Assembly: GCA_965200805.1 (NCBI GenBank)
Contig: OZ241384.1
Location: forward strand, 1,798,001 to 1,862,000
Reading direction: 5' to 3'
Length of the DNA stretch: 64,000 nucleotides
DNA from: MPNP01 sp026709725
GTDB lineage: Bacteria > Pseudomonadota > Alphaproteobacteria > Rhodobacterales > Rhodobacteraceae
Under the pieces are notes generated by a model that did no database searches, was not told the origin of the DNA, and saw nothing but the letters and a program-made list of their open reading frames with translations. Position numbers and translations under genes: made by a program. Positions 45,652-54,458 of this stretch are shown here, piece by piece; position 1 is the first letter of the stretch; each line of letters starts with the position of its first letter.

Positions 45652-46109
45652 GAAGTGCTCCCCTGATGGCTCACCCTGCTCCTAGGAAAAACTTCAACCG
45701 GAGTCGACATGATTGTTCGCCGCAGCGAACACATCAAAGGAGACATGGCAGCACATCTGCCAGGCCGGGAATCAACAGGCCCACCTGCGATTGCACCGCT
45801 CCCCCGAATCCATCTGTCAGCAAGCGATCAACAGACCGGATGCGCCCTGCCTGCCGATCACTTTTTGTGCACCCCGTGCCTGTCCGGTCAAGTCTCCGCG
45901 GTCAGCCCGCACCATCGGGCCCACCGAATCCTGCCAACCCCGCCTTCATGAAAGATCCAGCATCAGTCGGGCGCAAATCAGTCGAACCCGTCCCCCTGAT
46001 CATCGTGTCTTCATGCGCCCCTGGAGAACACGGAAACACCCGGATATCAGGGCCGCATGGTCCCAATCCGATGAAGACAGGCCCGCCGACAGTCCAGATA
46101 CAGACGGGA
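45652..46109. other. About 460 bp without a gene
   Basis: The interval holds the glyA leader and otherwise no believable frame, RNA or terminator. Open frames on the plus strand have no family features. A segment GGGCCCACCGAATCCTGCC (about 45917) faintly resembles the element end motif CGAATCCGCC, too weakly to claim. Confidence 0.45.
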
Positions 46110-47231
46110 TCAGGAACCCTCGAGACAGGTCCGCAGTGATGATGCCATAGTGCGGATCAGCATGAAATAGAGTTCAGGGCCATTCTCAAGGAATGCTCCA
46201 ATGGGATCCAGAACACCCGACCGCACGGATGTGTCCTCAATAATGACATCCACGATGTCTGCAGGAAACTGGGGCTCGCTGAACACGCAGATCGTCCCGG
46301 TTTCAGCGATAAGCTCCCGCATGGCCCGCAGGCGGTTGGCGCTTGGCGGCTGTTCAGGCCGCAGCAGGATTGTTGCAACCGAATTGAGCCCATACCGGAC
46401 CTCAAAATACTGATAGGCATCGTGGAACACGATGTAGGGGCGATCCTTGATCGGTGCCAGAATATCGGCAACCTCTGCATCAAGCTCACGAAGACGTTCG
46501 ATCAGCTGTGCAGCGTTATCAGTATAGCGGGCCGCATTGGCAGGATCTTTCTCTCCGAGTTTCTCAGCGACATACATAGCTATCAACTCGGCAATAGCCG
46601 GATCAGTCCACAGATGCGGATCAAATTCGCCATGTGCATGTCCATGATGATCGTCGTGCCCATGATCGTCGTGCCCATGATCGTCGTGCCCATGATCGTC
46701 GTGCCCATGATCGTCGTGCCCATGATCGTCGTGCCCATGATCGTCGTGCCCATGATCGTCGTGCCCATGATCGTCGTGCCCATGATCGTCGTGCCCATGA
46801 TCGTCGTGCCCATGATCGTCGTGGTCTTCATGGCCATCATTTTCATGATCAGCGAAGTCCTCATCCGTACGAAAATCGAGAAGTTGCAACCCCGGTGTCT
46901 CCGTGAGGTGCACAACATTGGCGGGTTCGGTGAGCGCATTTAAGTGCCGTACAAGACTGCTCTCGATGTCTTCGCCAACAACAAAAATCACATCTGCCTC
47001 GGTGAGGTGACGTGCGTCGGACGGGCGCAAATTGAATGTATGCGGAGAGGTTGCTCCACGGATGATCAGGGTCGGCTCTCCAACCCCCGCCATAACAGAA
47101 CTGACAAGTGAGTGTATGGGCTTGATCGATGCAACAACCTTCAGTTCCGATGCCGGTGACTTGGATGAGGGAAGAGTCAGAAACAAGGCAGAGAGCATCA
47201 AAATCGATGCCAATGAAAGACGATTCAGCAT
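46110..47231 (-). CDS. znuA: ZnuA-type zinc ABC transporter substrate-binding protein
   Basis: A 373-aa periplasmic binding protein with a signal peptide (MLNRLSLASILMLSALFLTL). Zinc-ligand segments are present: IIRGATSPHTFNLRPSDARH, HGEFDPHLWTDPAIAELIAM, YIVFHDAYQYFEVRYGL and SVRSGVLDPIGAFLENG. Between about residues 130 and 205 is a long His/Asp loop, including 11 or so repeats of five residues HGHDD, longer than typical loops. It captures Zn for ZnuBC, which are not in this window. A Zur-like palindrome lies about 117 bp upstream. Confidence 0.94.
   Translation of the reverse strand: MLNRLSLASILMLSALFLTLPSSKSPASELKVVASIKPIHSLVSSVMAGVGEPTLIIRGATSPHTFNLRPSDARHLTEADVIFVVGEDIESSLVRHLNALTEPANVVHLTETPGLQLLDFRTDEDFADHENDGHEDHDDHGHDDHGHDDHGHDDHGHDDHGHDDHGHDDHGHDDHGHDDHGHDDHGHDDHGHDDHHGHAHGEFDPHLWTDPAIAELIAMYVAEKLGEKDPANAARYTDNAAQLIERLRELDAEVADILAPIKDRPYIVFHDAYQYFEVRYGLNSVATILLRPEQPPSANRLRAMRELIAETGTICVFSEPQFPADIVDVIIEDTSVRSGVLDPIGAFLENGPELYFMLIRTMASSLRTCLEGS
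46659..46823. repeat. 15-bp tandem repeat, 11 exact copies, inside znuA
   Basis: Eleven exact copies of CCCATGATCGTCGTG occupy 46659-46823, in frame, encoding HDDHG repeats on the minus strand; a partial unit precedes them. Perfect copies at DNA level, including third codon positions, suggest recent slippage expansion rather than ancient selection on protein alone. Copy number is likely to vary between strains. Confidence 0.95.
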
Positions 47232-47347
47232 GAACGGACCTCACGTGGTTTGGTAAATCTTCGTTGCAGGTGACAGCACGGTATCCAGATCAGGCCAACC
47301 GGCTGATGAAGCCAGTCGTGCCCACATTCAACGCAATGCCGCCGTGA

Positions 47348-47367
47348 TGTTATGTTATAACATAACA
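47348..47367. promoter_or_regulatory. Zur-like operator upstream of znuA
   Basis: A perfect 20-bp palindrome (TGTTATGTTATAACATAACA) lies 117 bp upstream of znuA. It has the GTTAT-N-ATAAC design of alphaproteobacterial Zur boxes, so znuA is probably repressed by Zur when zinc is plentiful. No znuCB or zur gene lies in the window; the operator could also control a gene on the plus strand. Confidence 0.7.
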
Positions 47368-47887
47368 GAAATTTGTCAATACCGGCTTTTCGAATGATCA
47401 GATACCCTGCGATCCCATCATCATTGAATAATGGTTCGGCGACCTGGGATTTCTCCGTGTGCCCCTTGTATTTTGGCACCGACCCGTATCAGCGTTCTCG
47501 TCCGCCGATCGACTCATGACATGATCAGAGAGTCAGATGTATAACTCCCGGGTGCGGTCTTTTTGGGAAAAACCCTTGCCCTGCGCTGTCACTTCGTTCC
47601 TGTTCACGGTGGCCCACCACCGCCCGACAACCCGGTGATGGTGCCGGGATTGTGCTCCGGCGGGCCGGTTGGACCGATTTGCACCTGGATCACAGATGTG
47701 GGTCCGGTCTGAAGCATGGTCGGCCCGCCTTCCTGCCCCCGGATGACAACTGCCGGCTGGACTCGACCGGGTGCAGGGATGCTTCAGAGCGGAAGTCGGC
47801 TCCTGTCCGGTGAGAGCGACCGCTGCCACCGTGCATGAGTCCCCGGGTTCGGGTAACTTCTGCCGTGAAACAGATGGGAACGGCGGT
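47368..47887. other. About 520 bp without a gene, between the Zur box and sprT-like gene
   Basis: Open frames here lack signatures and do not resemble proteins. I see no RNA gene. The stretch after 47520 is moderately GC-rich and may be decayed DNA. If the operator also served a divergent znu gene, its coding sequence would be expected here; none is present. Confidence 0.45.
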
Positions 47888-48673
47888 TCAGCGCATACCT
47901 TGCTGTCCGGTATGGGAAAGAAGGCGGTAGTCAACAGTCCACAGGCGTAAATCACGCGTTTGAACCTTTGCCCGTTTTGGATTCATTCGAACAATCCGGC
48001 CGATTTTTTCTGTGCCCTTGACGACAAATCTCACAGAATCACCTGCCTCGAATTGTGCGCGAGAGCATCTTGCCGCCTCAGCCGCTTCTGCACTTTCCGG
48101 GGCGCGGGATTTCGGCAATGCATTCAGTCGGACTGCAATTTTCTTCCAGACAGGACCATGGCCGGCTTCGGGGCCGGCAAGGGCATGGGCGATTTCATGC
48201 AGGATCGTATCGGTAACCTCTGCCGTCTGGTCAAGGACCGCGTGCCGCAGTGAAACGTCGATGATCTGCCTTTTGTAATTGCATTTTCCCAGGCGTCTTT
48301 GCGTACTCGAAAAACAGAATGTCCAGCCATGCAAACCGTGCCTGCCCATCAGATCATGTGCACGCTGGGCCACTGTCCACAATCTTTGTGCCCGCAGCTG
48401 GCGGCTGGCCTCAACAGATTCATCCAGATGACGGAGTGCAGAATAGCTGACCCGCCACTTTCCCGCACTGCCACAGTCAATGACCGCAGCCCTGGGATTG
48501 AGTCGGTCCACGATGCCGACATGTTGATGATGTCCCTTGTGATCAAATTCAACCCGATCACCGATATCGAAGAAGATCTGCAGATCCTTCACTTCCAGAA
48601 TATTCAACTTTACGATTTCCGGGTTGCCGAAGAGGGCGGAAAGCAAACGGTTCTGCAACAGCAATTCAACCAT
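47888..48673 (-). CDS. SprT-like zinc protease domain protein with flanking repeats
   Basis: A 261-aa protein. The central domain contains the SprT-type zinc motif TILHEIAHALAGPEAGHGPVW (HExxH plus downstream His). On both sides lie similar small beta-rich segments (IGDRVEFDHKGHHQHVGIVD at 38-58 and AGDSVRFVVKGTEKIGRIVR near the C-terminus), each followed by a repeated motif ...N-P-[KR]-x-A-x-V. So the protease core is bracketed by two SH3/KOW-like repeats. The architecture is unusual for SprT, which in other bacteria is around 160 aa. The role may be DNA- or RNA-associated protein clearance; inferred. Confidence 0.78.
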   Translation of the reverse strand: MVELLLQNRLLSALFGNPEIVKLNILEVKDLQIFFDIGDRVEFDHKGHHQHVGIVDRLNPRAAVIDCGSAGKWRVSYSALRHLDESVEASRQLRAQRLWTVAQRAHDLMGRHGLHGWTFCFSSTQRRLGKCNYKRQIIDVSLRHAVLDQTAEVTDTILHEIAHALAGPEAGHGPVWKKIAVRLNALPKSRAPESAEAAEAARCSRAQFEAGDSVRFVVKGTEKIGRIVRMNPKRAKVQTRDLRLWTVDYRLLSHTGQQGMR

Positions 48674-48830
48674 CAGACGATCCCCGTCGAGTCTGTATCA
48701 ATAACGAGTGTTCCCAGGACGGCCATCCGGTCAGCGTGGAAGCCGATTCCATGTCGAGGGCAGGGCTTCCGAGGGGACTGCCTCACAGGTGTCGTGTCTC
48801 AGGGCCGGACGTGAGGGAGCGTGGGCAGAT

Positions 48831-50108
48831 TCAGGCACAAAACAGATATGTGTTTCGACTTTCAGGCAGGATCTCGATCGAGAAACCCGGAGTATCTGGC
48901 GGCATGTATGCACCATCCCGGATCGTGCAGGGGAACCGGAAGTGTTCATGCAGATGGTCGACATACTCAATGACGCGGTCCTGTTTTGTTCCCGACACAG
49001 CAACATAGTCAATCATCGACAGATGCTGGACATACTCGCATAAACCGACACCACCGGCGTGTGGCCAGACCGGCAGATTGTATTTGGCGGCGAGCAGCAG
49101 AACGGCCAGAACCTCATTCAGCCCACCAAGTCGGCAGGCATCAATCTGAACAATATCAATCGCTCCGCTCGCAATGAACTGTTTGAACAGGATGCGATTC
49201 TGACACATCTCACCGGTGGCAACCTTGATTGGCGCGATGGCATTGCGTATCTTTTTGTGGCCAAGGATATCATCAGGGCTTGTCGGCTCTTCAATGAAGT
49301 AGGGATTGGCAAAGGCAAGGTCATTGACCCACTCGATCGCCTCCCCGACCTCCCAGACCTGATTGGCATCAATCATGATCCGGACATCCGCCCCCAGCTC
49401 CTCACGGGCAATATGCAAGCGTCGCCGATCATCGTCACGGTTGCGACCGACCTTCATCTTCACTGTGCTGAAGCCCTGCTCCCTTGCTTCACGACACAGT
49501 CGCCGCATCTTGTCATCGGGATAGCCCAGCCAGCCAGCCGAAGTTGTGTAAGACGGGTAGCCTGTGGTCCGGAGATCGGCAATTCGATCATCCTTGCCCC
49601 CTGCCGTGCGCGTGAGGATGGCCAGTGCCTCATCCCGGGTCAGGCAATCTGTAAGATAACGAAAGTCAACGATATCCACGATGTCTTCGGCTGCCATTTC
49701 GGCAACCAGGCGCCAAACAGGCTTGCCCTCGGCACGCCCTCTCAGATCCCACAACGCATTGACAACCGCTCCGGTTGCAAGATGGATCGCACCTTTGTCG
49801 GGGCCAATCCACCGAAGCTGACTATCGCCAGTCAATTGCCGCCAGACCCTGCCGGGCCGGGCGCAAAACTCCTTGAGCGTCAAGCCGACCAGAAGGTGGC
49901 GCATGGCAGAGATGGCAGCACAGCAGATCTCATTGCCCCGTCCGATGGTGAAGGTCAGACCATGACCTTCAAGGTTGGCGTCGTCGGTCTTGAGAATGAC
50001 ATAGGCAGCTGAGTAATTCGGATCGGGATTCATCGCATCGGACCCATCAAGGTGCTCCGACGTCGGGAAGCGCAGGTCAAGCACTTCCATATCCACAATT
50101 GTCGTCAT
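48831..50108 (-). CDS. L-fuconate dehydratase (enolase superfamily)
   Basis: A 425-aa mandelate racemase/enolase-type enzyme. The sequences DLRFPTSEHLDGSDAMNPDP, LEGHGLTFTIGRGNEICCAA, STVKMKVGRNRDDDRRRLHI, VRIMIDANQVWEVGEAIEWV and YFIEEPTSPDDILGHKKIRN, with VATGEMCQNRILFKQFIASG, are the L-fuconate dehydratase signature. It dehydrates L-fuconate to 2-keto-3-deoxy-L-fuconate. The gene overlaps the FAH gene just upstream by 4 bp and is the last of the four-gene minus-strand operon. Confidence 0.93.
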   Translation of the reverse strand: MTTIVDMEVLDLRFPTSEHLDGSDAMNPDPNYSAAYVILKTDDANLEGHGLTFTIGRGNEICCAAISAMRHLLVGLTLKEFCARPGRVWRQLTGDSQLRWIGPDKGAIHLATGAVVNALWDLRGRAEGKPVWRLVAEMAAEDIVDIVDFRYLTDCLTRDEALAILTRTAGGKDDRIADLRTTGYPSYTTSAGWLGYPDDKMRRLCREAREQGFSTVKMKVGRNRDDDRRRLHIAREELGADVRIMIDANQVWEVGEAIEWVNDLAFANPYFIEEPTSPDDILGHKKIRNAIAPIKVATGEMCQNRILFKQFIASGAIDIVQIDACRLGGLNEVLAVLLLAAKYNLPVWPHAGGVGLCEYVQHLSMIDYVAVSGTKQDRVIEYVDHLHEHFRFPCTIRDGAYMPPDTPGFSIEILPESRNTYLFCA

Positions 50109-50950
50109 GCAGAGGCCTCAACCATCTGGCTCTGCTGCCCCAGCCCTTCAATGCCGAGCTCAACTCTGTCCCCGGCCCTGAGATAGTGGGGAGGAGTCTG
50201 CCCCATCCCCACACCCGGCGGCGTTCCTGTCGAGATGATATCGCCTGGCTGCAATGACATAAACTGACTGACATATGCCACAATCTCGGCGATGCCGAAG
50301 ATCATGGTTCGCGTTGAACCGTTTTGCATCGTCCGACCATTGACCGTGAGCCAGAGATCGAGGTCTTGCGGGTCGGGAATGTCATCCGTTGTCACCAGCC
50401 ATGGACCAACAGGTCCGAAACTGTCCGCTGATTTTCCCTTCGTCCACTGACCCTGTCGTTCGAGCTGGAATGCACGTTCAGAGACATCATTCACGATACA
50501 GTATCCGGCGATATGAGCCATCGCCTCGCTTGCAGCGATGTCTTTTGCCAGGCGTCCAATGATGATCCCGAGTTCGACTTCCCAGTCAGTCTTCCCAGAT
50601 CCCTTGGGGAGCACAATTGGGTCGTTTGGTCCCACAATCGACGAGGTGGCTTTCATGAAGATGACAGGCTCATCCGGGGGCGGCAGACCGCTTTCTTTTG
50701 CATGATCCGCGTAATTGAGACCAATGCAGACAAATTTCCCGACACCACTCACGGGAGGTCCCAGGCGCACACCAGGATTGATTTCGGGCAATGCGGCACT
50801 CTCAAGCCCTGCGAGATCAGCCAGCGTTTGAGGCTCAAGCGCGGAGCCGATCAGGTCAGGAATATGATCGGAGAGATCCCTGATCATGCCCCGGCTGTCA
50901 ACCAGTGCGGGTTTTTCGGCTCCAGGCGCGCCATAACGACAGAATTTCAT
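50105..50950 (-). CDS. Fumarylacetoacetate hydrolase family, 2,4-diketo-3-deoxy-L-fuconate hydrolase
   Basis: A 281-aa FAH-family hydrolase with VCIGLNYADHAKESGLPPPD, EPVIFMKATSSIVGPNDPIV, DWEVELGIIIGR (metal-binding Glu), YCIVNDVSERAFQLERQGQW, KSADSFGPVGPWLVT and PGDIISTGTPPGVGMGQTPP. Together with the fuconate dehydratase and SDR it should cleave 2,4-diketo-3-deoxy-L-fuconate to pyruvate and L-lactate. Without those neighbours the call would be only 'FAH family'. The metal-binding residues are conserved. Confidence 0.88.
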   Translation of the reverse strand: MKFCRYGAPGAEKPALVDSRGMIRDLSDHIPDLIGSALEPQTLADLAGLESAALPEINPGVRLGPPVSGVGKFVCIGLNYADHAKESGLPPPDEPVIFMKATSSIVGPNDPIVLPKGSGKTDWEVELGIIIGRLAKDIAASEAMAHIAGYCIVNDVSERAFQLERQGQWTKGKSADSFGPVGPWLVTTDDIPDPQDLDLWLTVNGRTMQNGSTRTMIFGIAEIVAYVSQFMSLQPGDIISTGTPPGVGMGQTPPHYLRAGDRVELGIEGLGQQSQMVEASA

Positions 50951-50977
50951 ATCCGGTATCCTCCCACTTCTGTATGA

Positions 50978-51706
50978 TCACATTGCCCAGCCGCCATCGA
51001 TGATGAAGGTTTGACCAGTCGCAAATCGTGCCCCGGCAAGATAGACGACCAGATCTGCAATTTCTTCCGGTGTGCCGATCCGGCCCATGGGCTGACGCGC
51101 CACAAATGCCTGACGCGCCGCCTCATAGTCACCACCTGCCTGCATCCGCTCCCGGAGTGACGGAGTATCCACAGTGCCCGGGCAGATTGCATTGCAGCGG
51201 ATCCCGTCAGCAACGTAATCGGCGGCAACACATTTCGTCAGGGCGATCACCGCAGCCTTTGAAATCGAATAGGCGGTCCGATTTGGGACGCCCTTCAGCG
51301 AGGATGCCACAGATGACATGTTGAGAATGACACCACCGCCCGCCTCAATCATGCCCGGCAGAACGGCACGTGCGACATCGACCATGGCAACCACATTGAT
51401 TCGCAGAGCCTCATCGAGATCACCGGGCGGCATGTCCAGGAGGGCGCCGGAGTGGACAAGGCCGGCACAGTTGAAGAGGATTTGAAACGGACCGTTCTTC
51501 CCGACCAGCCTGTCAATCGCATCCCGGTCGCAGACATCAAGATGGGCGGTGGCAAATCCCTCCGCAGCCATATTCTCGAGCGCGGAATGGTTGATGTCCG
51601 TGGCCAGAACATTGGCACCTGCATTCCGCAATGCGGTCGCCGCAGCACGACCGATTCCCTGACCGGCTGCCGTGATCAGTGTATTCTGTCCGTCAAGATC
51701 GTCCAT
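50978..51706 (-). CDS. SDR, 2-keto-3-deoxy-L-fuconate dehydrogenase
   Basis: A 242-aa short-chain dehydrogenase from the ATG at 51706 (a longer frame extends to 51826 without similarity). Features: NAD-binding TAAGQGIGRAAATALRNAGA, NCAGLVHSGALLDMP, the catalytic NMSSVASSLKGVPNRTAYSI (Ser, Tyr) with SKAAVIALTK, and VDTPSLRERM. In the L-fucose oxidation route it forms the 2,4-diketo acid; its specificity is inferred from the surrounding genes. It ends 27 bp before the FAH gene. Confidence 0.88.
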   Translation of the reverse strand: MDDLDGQNTLITAAGQGIGRAAATALRNAGANVLATDINHSALENMAAEGFATAHLDVCDRDAIDRLVGKNGPFQILFNCAGLVHSGALLDMPPGDLDEALRINVVAMVDVARAVLPGMIEAGGGVILNMSSVASSLKGVPNRTAYSISKAAVIALTKCVAADYVADGIRCNAICPGTVDTPSLRERMQAGGDYEAARQAFVARQPMGRIGTPEEIADLVVYLAGARFATGQTFIIDGGWAM

Positions 51707-51773
51707 TACGCCCCCATGTCCCATGCAATCATTTCCCATTGCCATAGTGACATTATGGGCGACATTACACCAC

Positions 51774-52616
51774 TCAGATCTTGTATGCCCGATGTGCGTT
51801 GGTTGAGAAAAATGCGCGTTGCTCAAGGACGGGCAGGTCCTGAGTCAACGTCTCCGATGCTGTGATCCATGCCGCATAGCTCGCGGTTCCGAGGCAGACC
51901 GGCCAGTCACTGCCCCAAAGAATGCGATCGGGTCCAAAAACGTTCCAGACGCGCTTGAAATACCGATCAAGGGTGACAACGGTCCAGCCCGGACCCGCTT
52001 CCGTTGTCAGACCGGAGAATTTGCAGAACACATTCGCCTCACCGGCAAGGTTCCCAATCCGGTCGGACCACTCATCGAACTGACGGGCGGCAATTGCCGG
52101 TTTCGCACAGTGATCAACGACGATCCGCAGAACAGGGTACCGAACGGCCAGCTGATGAATCAGGCCGATCTGGTGAGGCCGAATCAGTGCATCAAAGGTC
52201 AGATTGGCCTGCACCATTGCCGCGAACACCGGTGCAAGTTCCCGTGCCAGAATCCATGTGGCATCCGGCATGTCCTGCAACATTGGACGCAGACCGATAC
52301 ACCGAGGGTGTTCAGCGACCCGCCGGACCCTCTCTGAAGCATCCTCCGCCTGAAAGTCGATCCAGCCCACAACACCGCGGATGTAATCCGTTTGCATGGC
52401 GAGCCCGAACAGATAGTGCGTTTCTGCCTCTGTGGGTGCGGCCTGAACGAGAAGTGTTCCGACGACACCGTTCTCCTGCAGGCAGGGTGTCAGGTCATTG
52501 GGCAAATAGTCCTGATACAGCACCCCCATGTCAGATGTCAGCCACCCGTAATCGCCGCGTTCGAGACGCCAGAAATGATGATGGGCGTCGATCTTTTCCA
52601 CATCCGTATCTTTCAT
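51774..52616 (-). CDS. L-fuconolactonase (amidohydrolase-family)
   Basis: A 280-aa amidohydrolase. It starts EKIDAHHHFWRLERGDYGWL, contains LVQAAPTEAETHYLFGLA, GWIDFQAEDASERVRRVAEH, GLRPMLQD, LRIVVDHCAKPAI, VFCKFSGLTTEAGPGWTVVT and ends FGPDRILWGSDWPVCLGTAS. These are the L-fuconolactonase/L-rhamnonolactonase hallmarks. It opens the lactone to L-fuconate and heads the operon lactonase-SDR-FAH-dehydratase on the minus strand. The lactone-forming fucose dehydrogenase and a transporter are not in the window. Confidence 0.9.
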   Translation of the reverse strand: MKDTDVEKIDAHHHFWRLERGDYGWLTSDMGVLYQDYLPNDLTPCLQENGVVGTLLVQAAPTEAETHYLFGLAMQTDYIRGVVGWIDFQAEDASERVRRVAEHPRCIGLRPMLQDMPDATWILARELAPVFAAMVQANLTFDALIRPHQIGLIHQLAVRYPVLRIVVDHCAKPAIAARQFDEWSDRIGNLAGEANVFCKFSGLTTEAGPGWTVVTLDRYFKRVWNVFGPDRILWGSDWPVCLGTASYAAWITASETLTQDLPVLEQRAFFSTNAHRAYKI

Positions 52617-52924
52617 GCGATATCCGAAGAGACCGGCTTGTCCGATGAATCTGGTCCGCCTCGAATCATCGGGTGCCCCTCTCCCCAGAATTTACCCATC
52701 CATGGCATCTGCTGCCAGTCAAACAGGTGATACTGTTCAGTCAGGGGGGTGCGCAGTTACGGCAATTTTATATATCTTCGACATATCGGCTCCCGACTTT
52801 CAAAGGCGGAGTCGCCGGTGGATCAAGGTTCCACCGATTGAACAATCGAGGGCACCAACGGTCACTCCTGCACTCCTGTTATCATATAGGCAGAAGCCGC
52901 TTCTTGACAAGATATGAAGAGATG
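52617..52924. other. Leader region between the fuconolactonase gene and the GC-rich island
   Basis: No gene. It would contain the promoter for the fucose operon (minus strand). AT-rich stretches occur at about 52760-52790. No operator or regulator gene can be named. Confidence 0.4.
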
Positions 52925-53770
52925 CCCAAATCAGCGACCCAATCGCCCGAATCCGCCGCGGGGCCCATTCTTCCCGAATTCCCGCGCCCCGGATCTCTCC
53001 ACCCCGGGCCCGCCAGCCCGCCGCCGGGCCCGGCGGCGGGGGATTCTCCCGCCCGCCGGGGGTCGGTGCGGGCCGTGCCCGCCCGCCAGGGGACACCGGG
53101 CCCCGCCCGCGTGCGGGCTGGCCTGGTCTTGGAGCCGGTCATGGACCAATGGCTGACCGGGCTCCGCCCGCGTGCGGGCTGACCGGGGGAGAGGGTCCGG
53201 GGAGGGTCCGGGATCAGGTGGGCGCGGCGGGGATCTCGCCGAGCCGGCCCGTGGCCCCAATTGATGACTCCGGGGATCTCGTCCGTCCCCCGCTGGGAAG
53301 GGAGAGGGCGACGCCCCCTCTCTCTCAGTTGAACATGTTGGGACAACCCCGGGCATGACGGACGGGACGGCCCGCCCCCGCCCATTGAGACCATTGGGAT
53401 GAGGAGGACGCGGACGCCCCTCCCTCCCGGCCCTCCCTCCCGGCCCTTCCTCCCGGGGTTTCATGCGGATCCGGTGCAGGGAGCGGTCGAGGACGATCCC
53501 CCTCCATGATCCCCCCCCCTGGGACGTCAGACCCCCCTGGGCATCGGACCCCCTCCTCCATCAAGCCCATCGGGGCGGGGGCGATGATGGTGTGGCTCAT
53601 GCAGGAGAGCCGGAGCCGGGGGCATCGGCGCCCCGCTCATCATCCCGATGGGCCCCGGGGGACCCTGCCCCCGTCCCGCAGGGCGATCCGTCGGGGGCGC
53701 GGGCCCGGGCGACGATGGCCGATGCAGGGCGCGGGGCCCCATCCGTCACAGGGGCCGGGGTCCGGAGACC

Positions 53771-53856
53771 GTCCGCCAGGCCCCCGTCCGTCAGGCCCCC
53801 GTCCGCCAGGCCCCCGTCCGTCAGGCCCCCGTCCGCCGGGCCCCCGTCCGCCGGGG
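53771..53856. repeat. 15-bp tandem repeat with alternating C/T unit
   Basis: About five and a half copies of GTCCGCCAGGCCCCC, alternating with GTCCGTCAGGCCCCC, then diverging to GTCCGCCGGGCCCCC. The alternate C/T suggests a 30-bp parental duplication. It lies inside the 2.1-kb GC-rich island. Confidence 0.9.
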
Positions 53857-54023
53857 ACGCCCCGGTCGGGGACTCCCCTTCAGCCGGGACGTCGGCGACA
53901 CCCCCGGCGGGACGGTCCGCATCGGGGGCCGGACCATGGGTCGCAACCCCCACCCTCACCCGCTCTGTTCTCCTGCGGGCGGGGGATGATCATGCCGGTC
54001 CCGGGGACGGACACCATCATCGC

Positions 54024-54115
54024 CCGGTCGCCCCGCGCATGGGGACGGGCGCCCGTTTCAGAGAATTGCGCTCCAGTTCAGCCACCGGTCGCCCCGCGCA
54101 TGGGGACGGGCGCCC
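54024..54115. CRISPR. CRISPR-like pair of 31-bp repeats, one 30-bp intervening sequence
   Basis: Two identical 31-bp units at 54024-54054 and 54085-54115 are separated by 30 bp (54055-54084), so the period is exactly 61 bp, the spacing of type I-E arrays (29-bp repeat plus 32-bp spacer). The complement of the repeat has CCCCATGCGCGGGGCGACCG, which recalls the I-E consensus hairpin CCCCGCATGCGCGGGG followed by ...ACCG. No cas gene lies in the window, and two repeats are too few to prove CRISPR. It may be a relic array or a chance repeat within the GC-rich element. Confidence 0.35.
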
Positions 54116-54410
54116 CCTCTCCGTGACGATGGCCCCGCCCGCCTGACGGCGGCCCCGTCCCCTGATGACCGATGGGGCCCTGATGATCGGTGGGGGCCCT
54201 GATGATCGATGGGGAGGCGCGTCCAGGCGGCCCTGGGCGGCGTGTCTCGGGATGACGGGGCCGGGACAGAGGCGGTCCCGGCTTCCCGCTCCTTCCCTGC
54301 CGCCTCATCATGGCCCTGCCGCCTCATCATGGAACGCCCCGGGCCCGATCAATGATGATGTCCGGGAGGAGGGCGCGGGCCCGTCAGGGATCCCCGCCGG
54401 GTGTCATCCC

Positions 54411-54458
54411 ATCAGGGATCATGCCCATCAGGGATCATGCCCATCAGGGATCATGATC
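54411..54458. repeat. 16-bp tandem repeat, three copies
   Basis: Unit ATCAGGGATCATGCCC starts at 54411, 54427 and 54443; the last copy is slightly altered. Other local duplications in the island include GATGATCG-based repeats at about 54159-54213 and a CTGCCGCCTCATCATGG pair at about 54296-54331. These indicate active slippage in the GC-rich island. Confidence 0.85.

Noticed and set aside
46622..46829. CRISPR array in znuA
   Set aside because: The repeats are in-frame 15-bp units with no spacers; they encode a His/Asp metal-binding loop.
53463..54146. Long Pro/Arg/Ser-rich frames in the GC-rich island
   Set aside because: All frames on both strands stay open because of extreme GC content and tandem repeats; codon use does not resemble a gene.
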